Assembly: GCF_000308515.1 (NCBI RefSeq) | Contig: NZ_BAFV01000051.1 | Span: 1 to 64,000 of the forward strand | Source of the DNA: Nocardia carnea NBRC 14403 | GTDB taxonomy: Bacteria > Actinomycetota > Actinomycetes > Mycobacteriales > Mycobacteriaceae | Direction of reading: 5' to 3' | Length of the DNA: 64,000 nt | The notes under the pieces: generated by a model | Databases searched by the model: none | Told to the model about the DNA's origin: nothing | The model's input: only the letters and a program-made list of their open reading frames with translations | Made by a program: the position numbers and the translations under genes | Shown: piece by piece, positions 35,608 through 44,382 of the stretch | Layout of the letters: every line of letters begins with the position of its first letter | How positions within the stretch are numbered: the stretch's first letter is position 1

Positions 35608-37245
35608 TCAGCCGATTCGCGAGAGTGCACCCACGGTGGATTCGACGACCGGCAGACCGGGCGGCACCCCCTCGGACAGGAGTCGCTCCAGCCGGGAGAC
35701 CTCCAGGTTTTCGGCGACGAGGTCGGCGAGGAGGTCCAGCTGCGCGGCCCGCACCGCAGCCACCCGTGTCCCGGGCGCGACGGTGAAGCCGGTACGGCCG
35801 GCCGCCCGCGCGACCTGGGTCAGCCAGGCTCGGCGGAATTCGTCGGATTCGAGGAGACCGTGCAGGTGGGTGCCCCATACCGCGCCCCGCACGGCGCCCT
35901 CGGCCGACGGCTCCCGGGCGAGCTCACTGCCCACGCCGCCGGGGTCGTCACCGGGGGCGGTCCGGCCGGTGACGTGCAGCCACGGGGTCTCGGCGGTACG
36001 CCGGATACGTCCGTGATGGATCTCATATCCGGTCGCGACGACCCCCGTCGTACCGGCCGGTTCCCGATCCCGTTGCATCGGCTCGCCCACGGCGGCGGTC
36101 CGGCACAGCACCTTTGCGGGTGCGAACTCGACCTCCATATCGAGCAGCCCCAGTCCGGCGACCGCGCCGGCCCCGGATTCCACCGGATCGATGATGCGGT
36201 ACCCGAGCATCTGATAGCCGCCGCAGATTCCGAGTACCGGACGGCCGGCGGCCGCACGCCGCCGCAGTTCCTCGGCGATCCCGGTGCGCCGCAACCAGTC
36301 CAGATCATCGACGGTGGCCTTGCTCCCGGGGACGACCACCAGGTCGGCGGCCACGATCTGCGATACGTCGGTCACCCAGCGGACCGCGACCCCCGGTTCG
36401 CAGGCCAGCGCTTCCACATCGGTCGAGTTGGAGATGCGGGGCAGCCGGACCGCGGCCACACTGAGCCATTCACTGCCGACAGCCGGCCCGGGACGACCGA
36501 TCTGTGCCCCGGAAACGCTGCCCAGCGAATCCTCGGCATCGAGCCAGAGGTCGTCCCGATACGGCAGCACACCGAACGTCGGCCGGCCCGTCAGTGCGGC
36601 CAACTGGTTCAGACCAGGCCGCAGCAGATCCACGTCGCCACGAAACTTGTTGATCACGAAACCCGCGATCAGCCGCTGATCCTCGGGTTCGAGGACGGCC
36701 AGGGTGCCGAACAGATGCGCCAGCACACCCCCGCGGTCGATATCACCGACCACCAGCACCGGCAGCTCACCCGCCCGCGCCAGACCCATATTCGCCAGAT
36801 CGGTGGCCCGCAGATTGATCTCGGCCGGCGATCCCGCTCCTTCGCAGATCACCACATCGAATTCCGCCCGCAGCGCCGCGAGCTCGGCGGCCACCACCGC
36901 ACGCAGCCGGGTGCGATGGGTGATGTAGTCGGCCGCGCTCACGGTACCGGTGGCCTGTCCGCGCACCACCAGTTGCGACCGCCGGTCGCTTCCGGGTTTC
37001 AGCAGCACCGGGTTGAACCGCACACTCGGTTCGAGGCCGCAGGCCTGCGCCTGCAACGCCTGGGCCCGGCCGATTTCGCCGCCGTCCAGGGTGACGACGG
37101 AATTGTTCGACATGTTCTGGGCCTTGAACGGCGCCACCCGTACCCCGCGACGCCGCAACATCCGGCAGATCCCGGCGACCAGCACGCTCTTACCGGCATC
37201 GGAAGTGGTCCCGGCGACCAGCAGCGCCCCGCCGGGGCCGCTCAC
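35608..37245 (-). CDS. cobQ: Cobyric acid synthase
   Basis: 545 aa from the GTG at 37245 (GTGA overlap with the map stop). N-terminal P-loop-like GTTSDAGKSVLVAG and APFKAQNMSNNSVV, then the amidotransferase domain with GICGGYQMLG (active Cys) and WGTHLHGLLES (His). It amidates four side chains of adenosylcobyrinic a,c-diamide. It is separated by ~7 kb from the cobB operon, yet is translationally coupled to map. Confidence 0.95.
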   Translation of the reverse strand: MSGPGGALLVAGTTSDAGKSVLVAGICRMLRRRGVRVAPFKAQNMSNNSVVTLDGGEIGRAQALQAQACGLEPSVRFNPVLLKPGSDRRSQLVVRGQATGTVSAADYITHRTRLRAVVAAELAALRAEFDVVICEGAGSPAEINLRATDLANMGLARAGELPVLVVGDIDRGGVLAHLFGTLAVLEPEDQRLIAGFVINKFRGDVDLLRPGLNQLAALTGRPTFGVLPYRDDLWLDAEDSLGSVSGAQIGRPGPAVGSEWLSVAAVRLPRISNSTDVEALACEPGVAVRWVTDVSQIVAADLVVVPGSKATVDDLDWLRRTGIAEELRRRAAAGRPVLGICGGYQMLGYRIIDPVESGAGAVAGLGLLDMEVEFAPAKVLCRTAAVGEPMQRDREPAGTTGVVATGYEIHHGRIRRTAETPWLHVTGRTAPGDDPGGVGSELAREPSAEGAVRGAVWGTHLHGLLESDEFRRAWLTQVARAAGRTGFTVAPGTRVAAVRAAQLDLLADLVAENLEVSRLERLLSEGVPPGLPVVESTVGALSRIG

Positions 37246-38105
37246 GGCAGCGTCAGGATTTCGGTTCCGGTATCGGTGACGACCAGTGTGTGCTCGAACT
37301 GCGCCGTCCACTTGCGGTCCTTGGTGACGACGGTCCAGCCGTCGTCCCAGATGTCGTAGTCGATTCCGCCCAGGTTGATCATCGGTTCGATGGTGAAGGT
37401 CATCCCGGGTTCGATAACGGAATCGACGGCGGGCTGGTCGTAGTGCAGGATCACCAGGCCGCTGTGGAAGGTGGGCCCGACCCCGTGCCCGGTGAAATCG
37501 CGGACCACGCCGTAGCCGAAGCGGTTGGCGTAGGACTCGATCACCCGGCCGATCACATTGAGCGCCCGGCCCGGGCGCACCGCCTTGATGGCCCGCATAG
37601 TGGCCTCTTCGGTGCGCTCCACCAGGAGTTTCACCTCCTCGTCCACGTCACCGGCGAGGAAGGTCGCATTGGTATCGCCGTGGACCCCGTGGATATAGGC
37701 GGTGACGTCGATGTTGACGATATCGCCGTCCTCGACGACGGTGCTGTCGGGGATTCCGTGGCAGATCACCTCGTTGAGCGAGGTGCAGCACGATTTGGGG
37801 AACCCCTTGTAGCCGAGCGTGGAGGGATAGGCCCCGTGATCGCACATGTACTCGTGCGCGATCCGGTCCAGTTCGTCGGTGGTGACCCCCGGCGCAACCG
37901 CTTTACCGGCCTCCACGAGGGCTTGGGCCGCGATCTTGCCCGCTATACGCATCTTCTCGATGGTCTCGGGGGTCTGCACCCACGGTTCGGAACCTTCGCG
38001 GGCCGTTTCTTTCCACACGTACTCCGGCCGTTCTATGGCGCGGGGAACCTCGCGTATCGGGGTGGGGGTTCCGGGGAGCAGCGGCTGTCGGGTACGCACG
38101 GACAT
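37242..38105 (-). CDS. map: Methionine aminopeptidase, type I
   Basis: 287 aa. Metal ligands in the expected order: two Asp in NIDVTAYIHGVHGDTNATF, His in FTGHGVGPTFHSG, Glu in FTIEPMI and Glu in FEHTLVV. The ~40-residue N-terminal extension with a PxxP-like region resembles the longer MapB type of mycobacteria. It removes the initiator methionine from new proteins. Together with cobQ it forms an operon. Confidence 0.95.
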   Translation of the reverse strand: MSVRTRQPLLPGTPTPIREVPRAIERPEYVWKETAREGSEPWVQTPETIEKMRIAGKIAAQALVEAGKAVAPGVTTDELDRIAHEYMCDHGAYPSTLGYKGFPKSCCTSLNEVICHGIPDSTVVEDGDIVNIDVTAYIHGVHGDTNATFLAGDVDEEVKLLVERTEEATMRAIKAVRPGRALNVIGRVIESYANRFGYGVVRDFTGHGVGPTFHSGLVILHYDQPAVDSVIEPGMTFTIEPMINLGGIDYDIWDDGWTVVTKDRKWTAQFEHTLVVTDTGTEILTLP

Positions 38106-38185
38106 GGTTCAAGAGTAGTAGGCGCCGGCCGGCGGGTCGCCGGGAACGGTCCCGGTCGCACACCGCCGCCGCGGGAGCCTGGTGT

Positions 38186-38953
38186 TCAGCGACCCCGGCC
38201 GCCCGTACGGACCTCGAAGGCGACCCGGTCACCGCGGTAGAGCGCGGCCACCCGTTCGATCGGCCGGCCTTGGGTATCGATACCGCGCCGGACCACCCGG
38301 AACAACGGCACCGCGGGCCGGCACCGGAGCAACCCGGCCTCCCGGGGCGCGGCGAGGACCGTTTCGATCCGCTCGGTGGCGCCCGCGTATTCCACGCCCG
38401 AATCGCCGATGGTGGTCGCGAGTGAACTCAGCGGGTCGAATGCCGCACGTAACCAGCCGAACCGGTCCAGCGACAGATCGATACGTTCGAGCGCGATCGG
38501 ATCGCCGTCGGCGAAAAGCAGACGTTCGAGGGTCATGATGGGGGTCTGCGGCGCCAGGTCGAGATCGCGTGCGACCTCGGCATCGGCGACACCGTCCTCC
38601 CACGACAGCAGCCGGCGCACCACTCCGGCGGCCTCTTCACCGGCGGATTCGGGGGCCAGTGGCCGGACGACCTTCGGCCGGGCCAGCACCGTTCCGCGAC
38701 CCTGCCTGCGGATACGGCCTTCGACAGCGAGGTCACGCAGGGCGTGCCGGACGGTTTCGCGCGCGACGCCGAACCGGCCCGCCAGTTCGCGTTCGGCGGG
38801 CACCCGGTCGCCGGGGCGTAGCTCGTCGAGCATCGTGTCGATTTCGGCGCGTACCCGATAGACCTTCGACAGTGCCACGCCGCCGGGCATCCGCACCTCG
38901 GTACGGAGGTCTTCCGGCGCCGATACGGTTGCGACGCCATCCGTGTGAATCAT
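38186..38953 (-). CDS. GntR family regulator with UTRA domain
   Basis: 255 aa from the ATG at 38953; a TTG at 38971 is less likely. The GntR winged helix lies at ~30-92 (LRPGDRVPAERELAGRFGVARETVRHALRDL), followed by a UTRA ligand-binding domain. Such regulators sense sugars, phosphonates or amino acids. It lies alone between map and the DUF4254 gene, with a GGTTAACC palindrome upstream, so it probably controls itself. Confidence 0.88.
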   Translation of the reverse strand: MIHTDGVATVSAPEDLRTEVRMPGGVALSKVYRVRAEIDTMLDELRPGDRVPAERELAGRFGVARETVRHALRDLAVEGRIRRQGRGTVLARPKVVRPLAPESAGEEAAGVVRRLLSWEDGVADAEVARDLDLAPQTPIMTLERLLFADGDPIALERIDLSLDRFGWLRAAFDPLSSLATTIGDSGVEYAGATERIETVLAAPREAGLLRCRPAVPLFRVVRRGIDTQGRPIERVAALYRGDRVAFEVRTGGRGR

Positions 38954-38986
38954 GGCAGAACCTACCTCCAATTGACCTACACCACC

Positions 38987-38996
38987 CGGTTAACCG
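38987..38996. promoter_or_regulatory. Palindrome upstream of the GntR gene
   Basis: CGGTTAACCG is a perfect 10-bp palindrome 34 bp before the GntR start. GntR/HutC regulators commonly bind short GT...AC palindromes. Candidate autoregulatory operator. Confidence 0.45.
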
Positions 38997-39117
38997 AGTA
39001 TTCGCCACCGACTCACCGTTGGGTCTAGGCCATTCGACTTTTCGCGGCGGTTCCCGGACCCACCGCGAGGGGATTCGCATTCATCGGACTGGACAGCCGG
39101 GCGGTCCGCAGCGCCCG

Positions 39118-39561
39118 CTACTGCACCGGTAGGCGGCGGCGGCCACCGGCCACCTCGGCGATCAAATCCGTGTACCCGTCCACGAGTTCGGCCAGGTGGT
39201 ACCAGTGCCGGTGGGTGCGGTCACTGCGCACGCCGTCGGCTTCGATGGCCTGATTGGCCGCGACCCAGCTATGCGCCATGCGATCGATCACCGCACCCAG
39301 GCTTTCGGTGTGCAGCGAGGCGCCGTGGCGATGCTGCGGCATCTTGCGGACGATCCAGTCGTTGATATCGTTCACGAGTTCGCTTCGGCGGCCGTCGATT
39401 TCGGCGATTTCCGCCAGATCCCGGACATGCGCCCGGCGCTTGTGTAGTTCTACGAGCGCATGTGCGAAACGTAGCAGCACCCGATCCTGGGCCCGCCGCC
39501 CTTGAAAGGCGCACAGCAACTGTGGCGCTGTCGGCAGGGTCCCCAGTGTGGGCGCACTCAT
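39118..39561 (-). CDS. DUF4254 family protein
   Basis: 147 aa from the ATG at 39561. Almost entirely helical and rich in His/Arg: HRHGASLHTESLGAVIDRMAHSWVAANQAIEADG and HRHWYHLAELVDGYTDLIAEV. This is the DUF4254 pattern, of unknown biochemical role. It is the only gene between the GntR regulator and the long 39.6-40.4 kb spacer. Confidence 0.8.
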   Translation of the reverse strand: MSAPTLGTLPTAPQLLCAFQGRRAQDRVLLRFAHALVELHKRRAHVRDLAEIAEIDGRRSELVNDINDWIVRKMPQHRHGASLHTESLGAVIDRMAHSWVAANQAIEADGVRSDRTHRHWYHLAELVDGYTDLIAEVAGGRRRLPVQ

Positions 39562-39567
39562 CTGCAC

Positions 39568-40382
39568 CCCTGGGACTCACCCGGCACCATCACACTCTGT
39601 ACCAACATGATCGACTCTCGATTCGGTATTCCCGGACATCGGATCGTTGTTCACAACAAGGCTAGCTGGATCATGCTCTTACAGATGCAAGAACACAAGA
39701 TTTCGGTATGCAATGTTGCGAACAGCGTTGTGCGCAAGCCTAACGATCCTCTCCACGGAAGTTCACCGCGGTCCCACCGAAAACGCTTACCCGCCAATCC
39801 CGTTCCCGCCGACGGCCCGAAAATCCCCGGCGCGCCGAACGATACCGGCCGACACCGCGATACCCGCCGGGACAACGCGTTACGCGACCACATCGCAACC
39901 GTGCCGAGACCTATCCGCGCCACGCCCCCGGCACCATACCCACCCCTATGGCGCCCACACGCAGGCACCCGACCGTGGCGACCACCCGCAGAGCCTCCAC
40001 GAACTCCACCTAAACCCAGACCGTTTCACGCATACACACTTCGGCGTTGCCAAGTCATGCGGAGATACCGGCACACACAGGTGAAAGATTGCCATATATT
40101 TGCCATCGCCACCGGAAGTTGTCCGTTCTCGAAGGATCCGACATCCGGTGCCCTCCCCGCCCGACTACCGCCACCAATCGGCCGACCGCCGAACGGATCC
40201 GGCCCCGGCCGGTGGGGACCGTATTTCGGAAGTAGCCGGTGAAGACGCCGGCCCACCCGCGCCGTACGACACTGCCGATCACATCGGTTCCGGCGGCTCG
40301 TTATGGTGGCAGCACAGGGCATACGGCCGCCGCGAACCGGGGGCACCGCCCATCACACATGGCGCTGGTCGAAAGGGATGAC
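39568..40382. other. Long non-coding stretch before the XRE regulator
   Basis: About 815 bp with no convincing gene. Positions ~39600-39760 are visibly lower in GC than the flanks and carry small inverted repeats: TTGTT CAC AACAA at 39647-39659, and TTGCG...CGCAA around 39717-39737. The rest is Pro/Arg-rich in all frames. It likely holds promoters for the DUF4254 gene (minus) and the XRE gene (plus). Confidence 0.5.
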
Positions 40383-41243
40383 ATGGCAGGCAAACGCACC
40401 GTACTCACGGCGGGGTTGCGCCGGCTCTCGGTGCTGTTGCTGGAGATGCGGGAAGACGCCGAGCTCAGCAAAGAGGAGGTCAGCGCCCGCACCGGGATCA
40501 ACGTGACCACCCTGTACCGGATCGAAACCGCCCAGGCCCGCCCGCAACGCCGCACGCTGATGACGATGCTGGATCTCTACGGTATCGACGCGGAGCGGCG
40601 CCAGGACGCACTGGAACTACTCTCCGACGCACAGAAGCCCGGAATGTCGCGGCCGTACGAAGCCAGCCTCTCCGAGGTCTATGCCGCGTACATCAATTTC
40701 GAATCGGTGGCGCTGTCGGCCCGGCACTACCAGACCTCGTTCATTCCCGGGCTGCTACAGACCGAGCAGTACGCCATGGCGGTGATCGACACCTACATGC
40801 CGAAACTGGAGGCCTCCGACCTGGAACGCCGGGCGCGGGCCCGGATGGACCGGGCAGCGGTGCTGGCCAAGGACGAACCACTCGAACTGTGGGTCGTGCT
40901 GGACGAAGCCGCCATCCGCGGCGTCGTCGGTGGCTCGGACGTCATGAGCGGCCAGTTGCGCCGCCTCTCCGAGGCGACCAAACGCAAGAACGTGATCCTG
41001 CAGATCCTGCCGTTCGATGCGGGCGCACACCCGGGTATGGCCGGATCCTTCACAATTCTCGATTTCCCGGACCCCACCGACCCCGAATTGGTCTATGTCG
41101 AACGCATTTCCGGTGACGAACTGATCGAAGGCCATTCCGAGATCCGCCGCTTCGGTGTCATGTTCGACCAGCTGCGCGCGATGGCACTGAGCCCCCGGGA
41201 TTCCGCGGTGCTGATCGCCGAGGCCGCCGAATCCATGAGCTGA
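40383..41243 (+). CDS. XRE-family regulator with DUF5753 domain
   Basis: 286 aa from the ATG at 40383, with GAAAGGG six bases upstream. The N-terminal HTH (~15-60) is LSKEEVSARTGINVTTLYRIE. Residues ~95-280 form the DUF5753 domain (YQTSFIPGLLQTEQYAMAVI, ILPFDAGAHPGMAGSFTILDF). In Streptomyces and Nocardia these regulators are usually followed by a small DUF397 gene; none is seen here. The controlled genes are unknown; the APC permease lies directly downstream. Confidence 0.88.
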   Translation: MAGKRTVLTAGLRRLSVLLLEMREDAELSKEEVSARTGINVTTLYRIETAQARPQRRTLMTMLDLYGIDAERRQDALELLSDAQKPGMSRPYEASLSEVYAAYINFESVALSARHYQTSFIPGLLQTEQYAMAVIDTYMPKLEASDLERRARARMDRAAVLAKDEPLELWVVLDEAAIRGVVGGSDVMSGQLRRLSEATKRKNVILQILPFDAGAHPGMAGSFTILDFPDPTDPELVYVERISGDELIEGHSEIRRFGVMFDQLRAMALSPRDSAVLIAEAAESMS

Positions 41244-41359
41244 CCGGTCATTTCGCGCGTATCGGCGCGGTACGGGCATCGCGGGCCGGGTGAACGGGTA
41301 TACAAAGCGCACCTGTCCGATCACCGGTGCATACCGGTCACTGCGGGAGCGAGGCGACC

Positions 41360-42748
41360 TTGGCAGACGTCACCGCCCGAACCGATCCGGAGCAGCAACC
41401 CGAACTGAAGCGTGTCATCGGCCCGTGGCTGCTGTTGCTGTTCATCGTGGGCGATATTCTCGGCACCGGTATCTATGCCCTGACCGGCCGCGTCGCCGGC
41501 GAGGTCGGCGGCGCGGTCTGGGTACCGTTCCTGGTCGCCTTCGGGGTCGCCATGATCACCGGATTCAGCTATCTGGAACTGGTCACCAAGTATCCGCAGG
41601 CCGCGGGCGCCGCGCTGTATACGCACAAGGCGTTCGGCATCCATTTCCTGACCTTCATGGTGACCTTCGCCGTGATGAGTTCCGGGATCACCTCGGCCGC
41701 CACCGCAGCCAAGGCGTTCGCGGCGAATTTCGCCGAGGCCTTCGAATTCGACAGCGCGAACGGTCTGGTCCTCACCGTCATCGCGCTCGCCTTCATGGCC
41801 CTGGTCGCGGCGATCAACCTGCGCGGGGTCGGCGAGAGCGTGAAGGCCAATGTCCTGCTCACCTGCGTGGAGCTCTCGGGGCTGCTGATCGTGATCTGTA
41901 TCGGACTGTGGGCGCTCGGTTTCGGCAACGGCGACTTCGGGCGGATCATCGAATTCGACACCGGTGACCGCTCCGCGTTCGGTGGGGTGATCGCCGCGAC
42001 GACCCTGGCCTTCTACGCCATGGTCGGCTTCGAGGATTCGGTGAATATGGCCGAGGAGACCAAGGAGCCGAGCCGGATCTTCCCGAAAATCCTGCTCACC
42101 GGCCTGTTGATCACCGGCGCCATCTATGTACTGGTTTCGATCACCGCGGTGGCCCTGGTACCGCCGGACAAACTCTCCGAAGGCGATACGCCGCTGCTGC
42201 AGGTGGTGGAGATCGGTGCGCCCGGTTTTCCCACCCAGATCTTCGCCTTCATCACCATGTTCGCCGTCGCCAATTCGGCGCTGATCAACATGCTGATGGC
42301 CAGTCGCCTGCTATACGGTATGGCCAAGCACAAAGTCGTACCCCGCTCGCTGGGCCGGGTGCATCCGACCCGCCGCACTCCGTACATCGCGATCATCTTC
42401 ACCACCCTCGTGGCGCTCGGGCTGCTGCTGTTCGTCGGCGAGGTACCAGAACTCGGCGGTACCACCGCGCTGTTGTTGCTCGTGGTTTTCACCATCGTCA
42501 ACATCGCGGTCCTGGTGCTGCGCCGCGACCGGGTCGGCCACAAGCACTTCCGCACCCCGACACCGCTCCCGGTACTCGGCGCGGTGTGCTGTGCCTATCT
42601 GGCCACGCCCTTCACCGACCGCAATCCGCAGCAGTACGTGATCGCCGGGATTCTGCTGGCGGTGGGTGTGGTGCTGTGGGCGCTGACGGCGTTGTGGAAC
42701 AAACCGCACAATGTGAAACCCATGGGGCCCGGGGTCGATATCCGGTAA
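41360..42748 (+). CDS. APC-superfamily amino-acid permease
   Basis: 462 aa from the TTG at 41360, preceded by a GGGAGCGAGG site. About 12 membrane helices. The APC core is visible as VGDILGTGIYALTG near the N-terminus, and FYAMVGFEDSVNMAEETKEPSR in the middle. It probably takes up an amino acid by proton coupling; specificity is not readable. Confidence 0.88.
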   Translation: MADVTARTDPEQQPELKRVIGPWLLLLFIVGDILGTGIYALTGRVAGEVGGAVWVPFLVAFGVAMITGFSYLELVTKYPQAAGAALYTHKAFGIHFLTFMVTFAVMSSGITSAATAAKAFAANFAEAFEFDSANGLVLTVIALAFMALVAAINLRGVGESVKANVLLTCVELSGLLIVICIGLWALGFGNGDFGRIIEFDTGDRSAFGGVIAATTLAFYAMVGFEDSVNMAEETKEPSRIFPKILLTGLLITGAIYVLVSITAVALVPPDKLSEGDTPLLQVVEIGAPGFPTQIFAFITMFAVANSALINMLMASRLLYGMAKHKVVPRSLGRVHPTRRTPYIAIIFTTLVALGLLLFVGEVPELGGTTALLLLVVFTIVNIAVLVLRRDRVGHKHFRTPTPLPVLGAVCCAYLATPFTDRNPQQYVIAGILLAVGVVLWALTALWNKPHNVKPMGPGVDIR

Positions 42749-42828
42749 CCTCGGCCGGCGAGCGAGGCAATAGAGGCCGGAAATCGCTGAAGTGACGAGC
42801 GCGCGTGCGATCGGTAACGTATTCGCCG

Positions 42829-43356
42829 ATGACAAGCATGGACGCCAGATTCGGCGATGCGGCTGGGTCGGTGCCCCTCCCCAGCCCGTGGGATCTCAAC
42901 ACCTACCTCGCCGATGTGGCCGCGTATCGCAAGCGGCCGATCTCATTGCAGCCGGCACATCGCTCGGCACTGGCCGAACTGGGGTGCAACGGCAACGGAC
43001 TGTGGATCGCGCGTAAACACGACGACATCATCGTCTACGACGCCTCGGCGTCCGGCCGCAACGCCGACCATATCGTGCTGCATGCCATCGGCCATATGCT
43101 GCTCGGCCACGGCGGCCCGGGCTCCGAGGACGCCGATATCACCCGGATCTCGATCGGCGCCCTCAACCCGGCGTTGCTGGACGCACTGGCAACCATCGCC
43201 CCGGGGTCGATCACCCAGATCCTGGGCCGTGACGATTTCGGCGACGACCGGGAACGGGAAGCGGGCGTTTTCGCCGAGATGACCATGGTTTACGCGGCAC
43301 TGCCGAGGCGCCGCACCCGCTCGTTCTGGCCCTTCGGCCGCCGCAAGAACAAGTAA
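42829..43356 (+). CDS. ImmA/IrrE-like protein with degenerate metalloprotease motif
   Basis: 175 aa. Sequence and layout follow actinobacterial IrrE/ImmA-like proteins: DHIVLHAIGHMLLGHGG corresponds to the HExxH helix, and DDREREAGVFAEMTMV to the later ligand region. Here the HExxH Glu is Ala86 (HAIGH, 85-89). The later Glu of the usual EAE ligand motif is also changed (EAG). It is probably catalytically dead and may act as a binding partner. A basic C-terminal tail (RRRTRSFWPFGRRKNK) follows. Confidence 0.78.
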   Translation: MTSMDARFGDAAGSVPLPSPWDLNTYLADVAAYRKRPISLQPAHRSALAELGCNGNGLWIARKHDDIIVYDASASGRNADHIVLHAIGHMLLGHGGPGSEDADITRISIGALNPALLDALATIAPGSITQILGRDDFGDDREREAGVFAEMTMVYAALPRRRTRSFWPFGRRKNK

Positions 43357-43441
43357 CGTCCACCGGGATACTTCCGGGCGGCACGCGGAGGGGCCGATCG
43401 GATGTATCCGATCGGATGGTGAGGGGCTATTCTTGTGCGCC

Positions 43442-43939
43442 GTGGCCGAACCGCAGACACCCGCTGCCCCGCATCCCGCTATTGCGCCGCTGGCCGGCCT
43501 CCTCGGGACCTGGCGCGGCGCCGGACAGGGTGACTATCCCACCATCGAGCCGTTCGGCTATCTGGAGGAGATCACCTTCGGTCATCTCGGGCGCCCCTTC
43601 CTGACCTACCGGCAGCGCACCCGGCATGCCGACGACAACCGCCCCCTGCATGTGGAGACCGGCTACCTGCGCTGTCCGGGCCCGGACCGGGTGGAACTCA
43701 TCCTGTCCCACCCCACCGGTATCACCGAGATCTGCGAGGGCAAGCTCACCCTGGCCGACGCGGAGATCCGCCTGGAGCTCGAGTCCACCGCGATCGGCCT
43801 GAGCAGTACCGCAAAAACGGTGACCGCACTCAGCCGAACCATTCATATGCACGGCGGTGTCATCGACTACACATTGCAGATGGGCGCTGTGGGTCTTCCT
43901 CTACAGGATCATCTCGCCGCAAGTTTGCAGAAGATCTGA
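43442..43939 (+). CDS. Nitrobindin-like heme-binding beta-barrel protein
   Basis: 165 aa. The characteristic motif GTWRGAGQGDYPTIEPFGYLEEI opens the FABP-like barrel of the nitrobindin (THAP4/Rv2717c) family; a His near the C-terminus (LQDHLAASL) could be the heme ligand. The family binds heme-NO or scavenges peroxynitrite. The start may be GTG 43442 or the upstream TTG 43433. It stands alone. Confidence 0.87.
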   Translation: MAEPQTPAAPHPAIAPLAGLLGTWRGAGQGDYPTIEPFGYLEEITFGHLGRPFLTYRQRTRHADDNRPLHVETGYLRCPGPDRVELILSHPTGITEICEGKLTLADAEIRLELESTAIGLSSTAKTVTALSRTIHMHGGVIDYTLQMGAVGLPLQDHLAASLQKI

Positions 43940-44153
43940 ACTGGGCATAACGAAAACATCACGGATTTCCGGGCGCGGGTCACGATTTGCCCATCGCCGA
44001 TTTTCCGCAGCTTTCCATCTTGTCTCGATGCGGGATTCCGGCTTAGGTTGACCTGAGCAGCAAATCTTCAGAAAACTCTTATGCGGGGCTCGGTCGCGCA
44101 GGTTCCACCCGAGCTCGCCAGCAGTCGAACCTCTGAATCGGAGGGAGCCGGAT

Positions 44154-44366
44154 ATGAAGCGTTCCACCGTTGCTCTCATCACCGCCGGACTGATTCTCGG
44201 CGGTACCGGGGTGGTCGAAATCCTCGGCACCGATACCGCCGCGTCGGCCCCGGTCTCCGACCGGGCCGTTTCGGTTGTCGCGCCCGCCCGGGTCAGCGAT
44301 CCGGTCGATACCCATACCGGTCACCGTTACGCAACCGGCACCGGCGCCGTCGCGACCGGGCCGTGA
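44154..44366 (+). CDS. Small secreted protein
   Basis: 70 aa with a clear signal peptide (basic MKR, hydrophobic TVALITAGLILGG, small residues near 30). The mature part is short and Ala/Val/Thr-rich. A GGAGGGAG ribosome site lies ~7 nt before the ATG. It is convergent with the PBP lipoprotein gene. Function is unknown. Confidence 0.65.
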   Translation: MKRSTVALITAGLILGGTGVVEILGTDTAASAPVSDRAVSVVAPARVSDPVDTHTGHRYATGTGAVATGP

Positions 44367-44382
44367 TCGGATCACGGCCACG

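Noticed and set aside
35569..37359. 596-aa plus-strand frame antisense to cobQ
   Set aside because: Shadow of cobQ; His/Gln/Asp-rich composition typical of antisense GC-rich frames.
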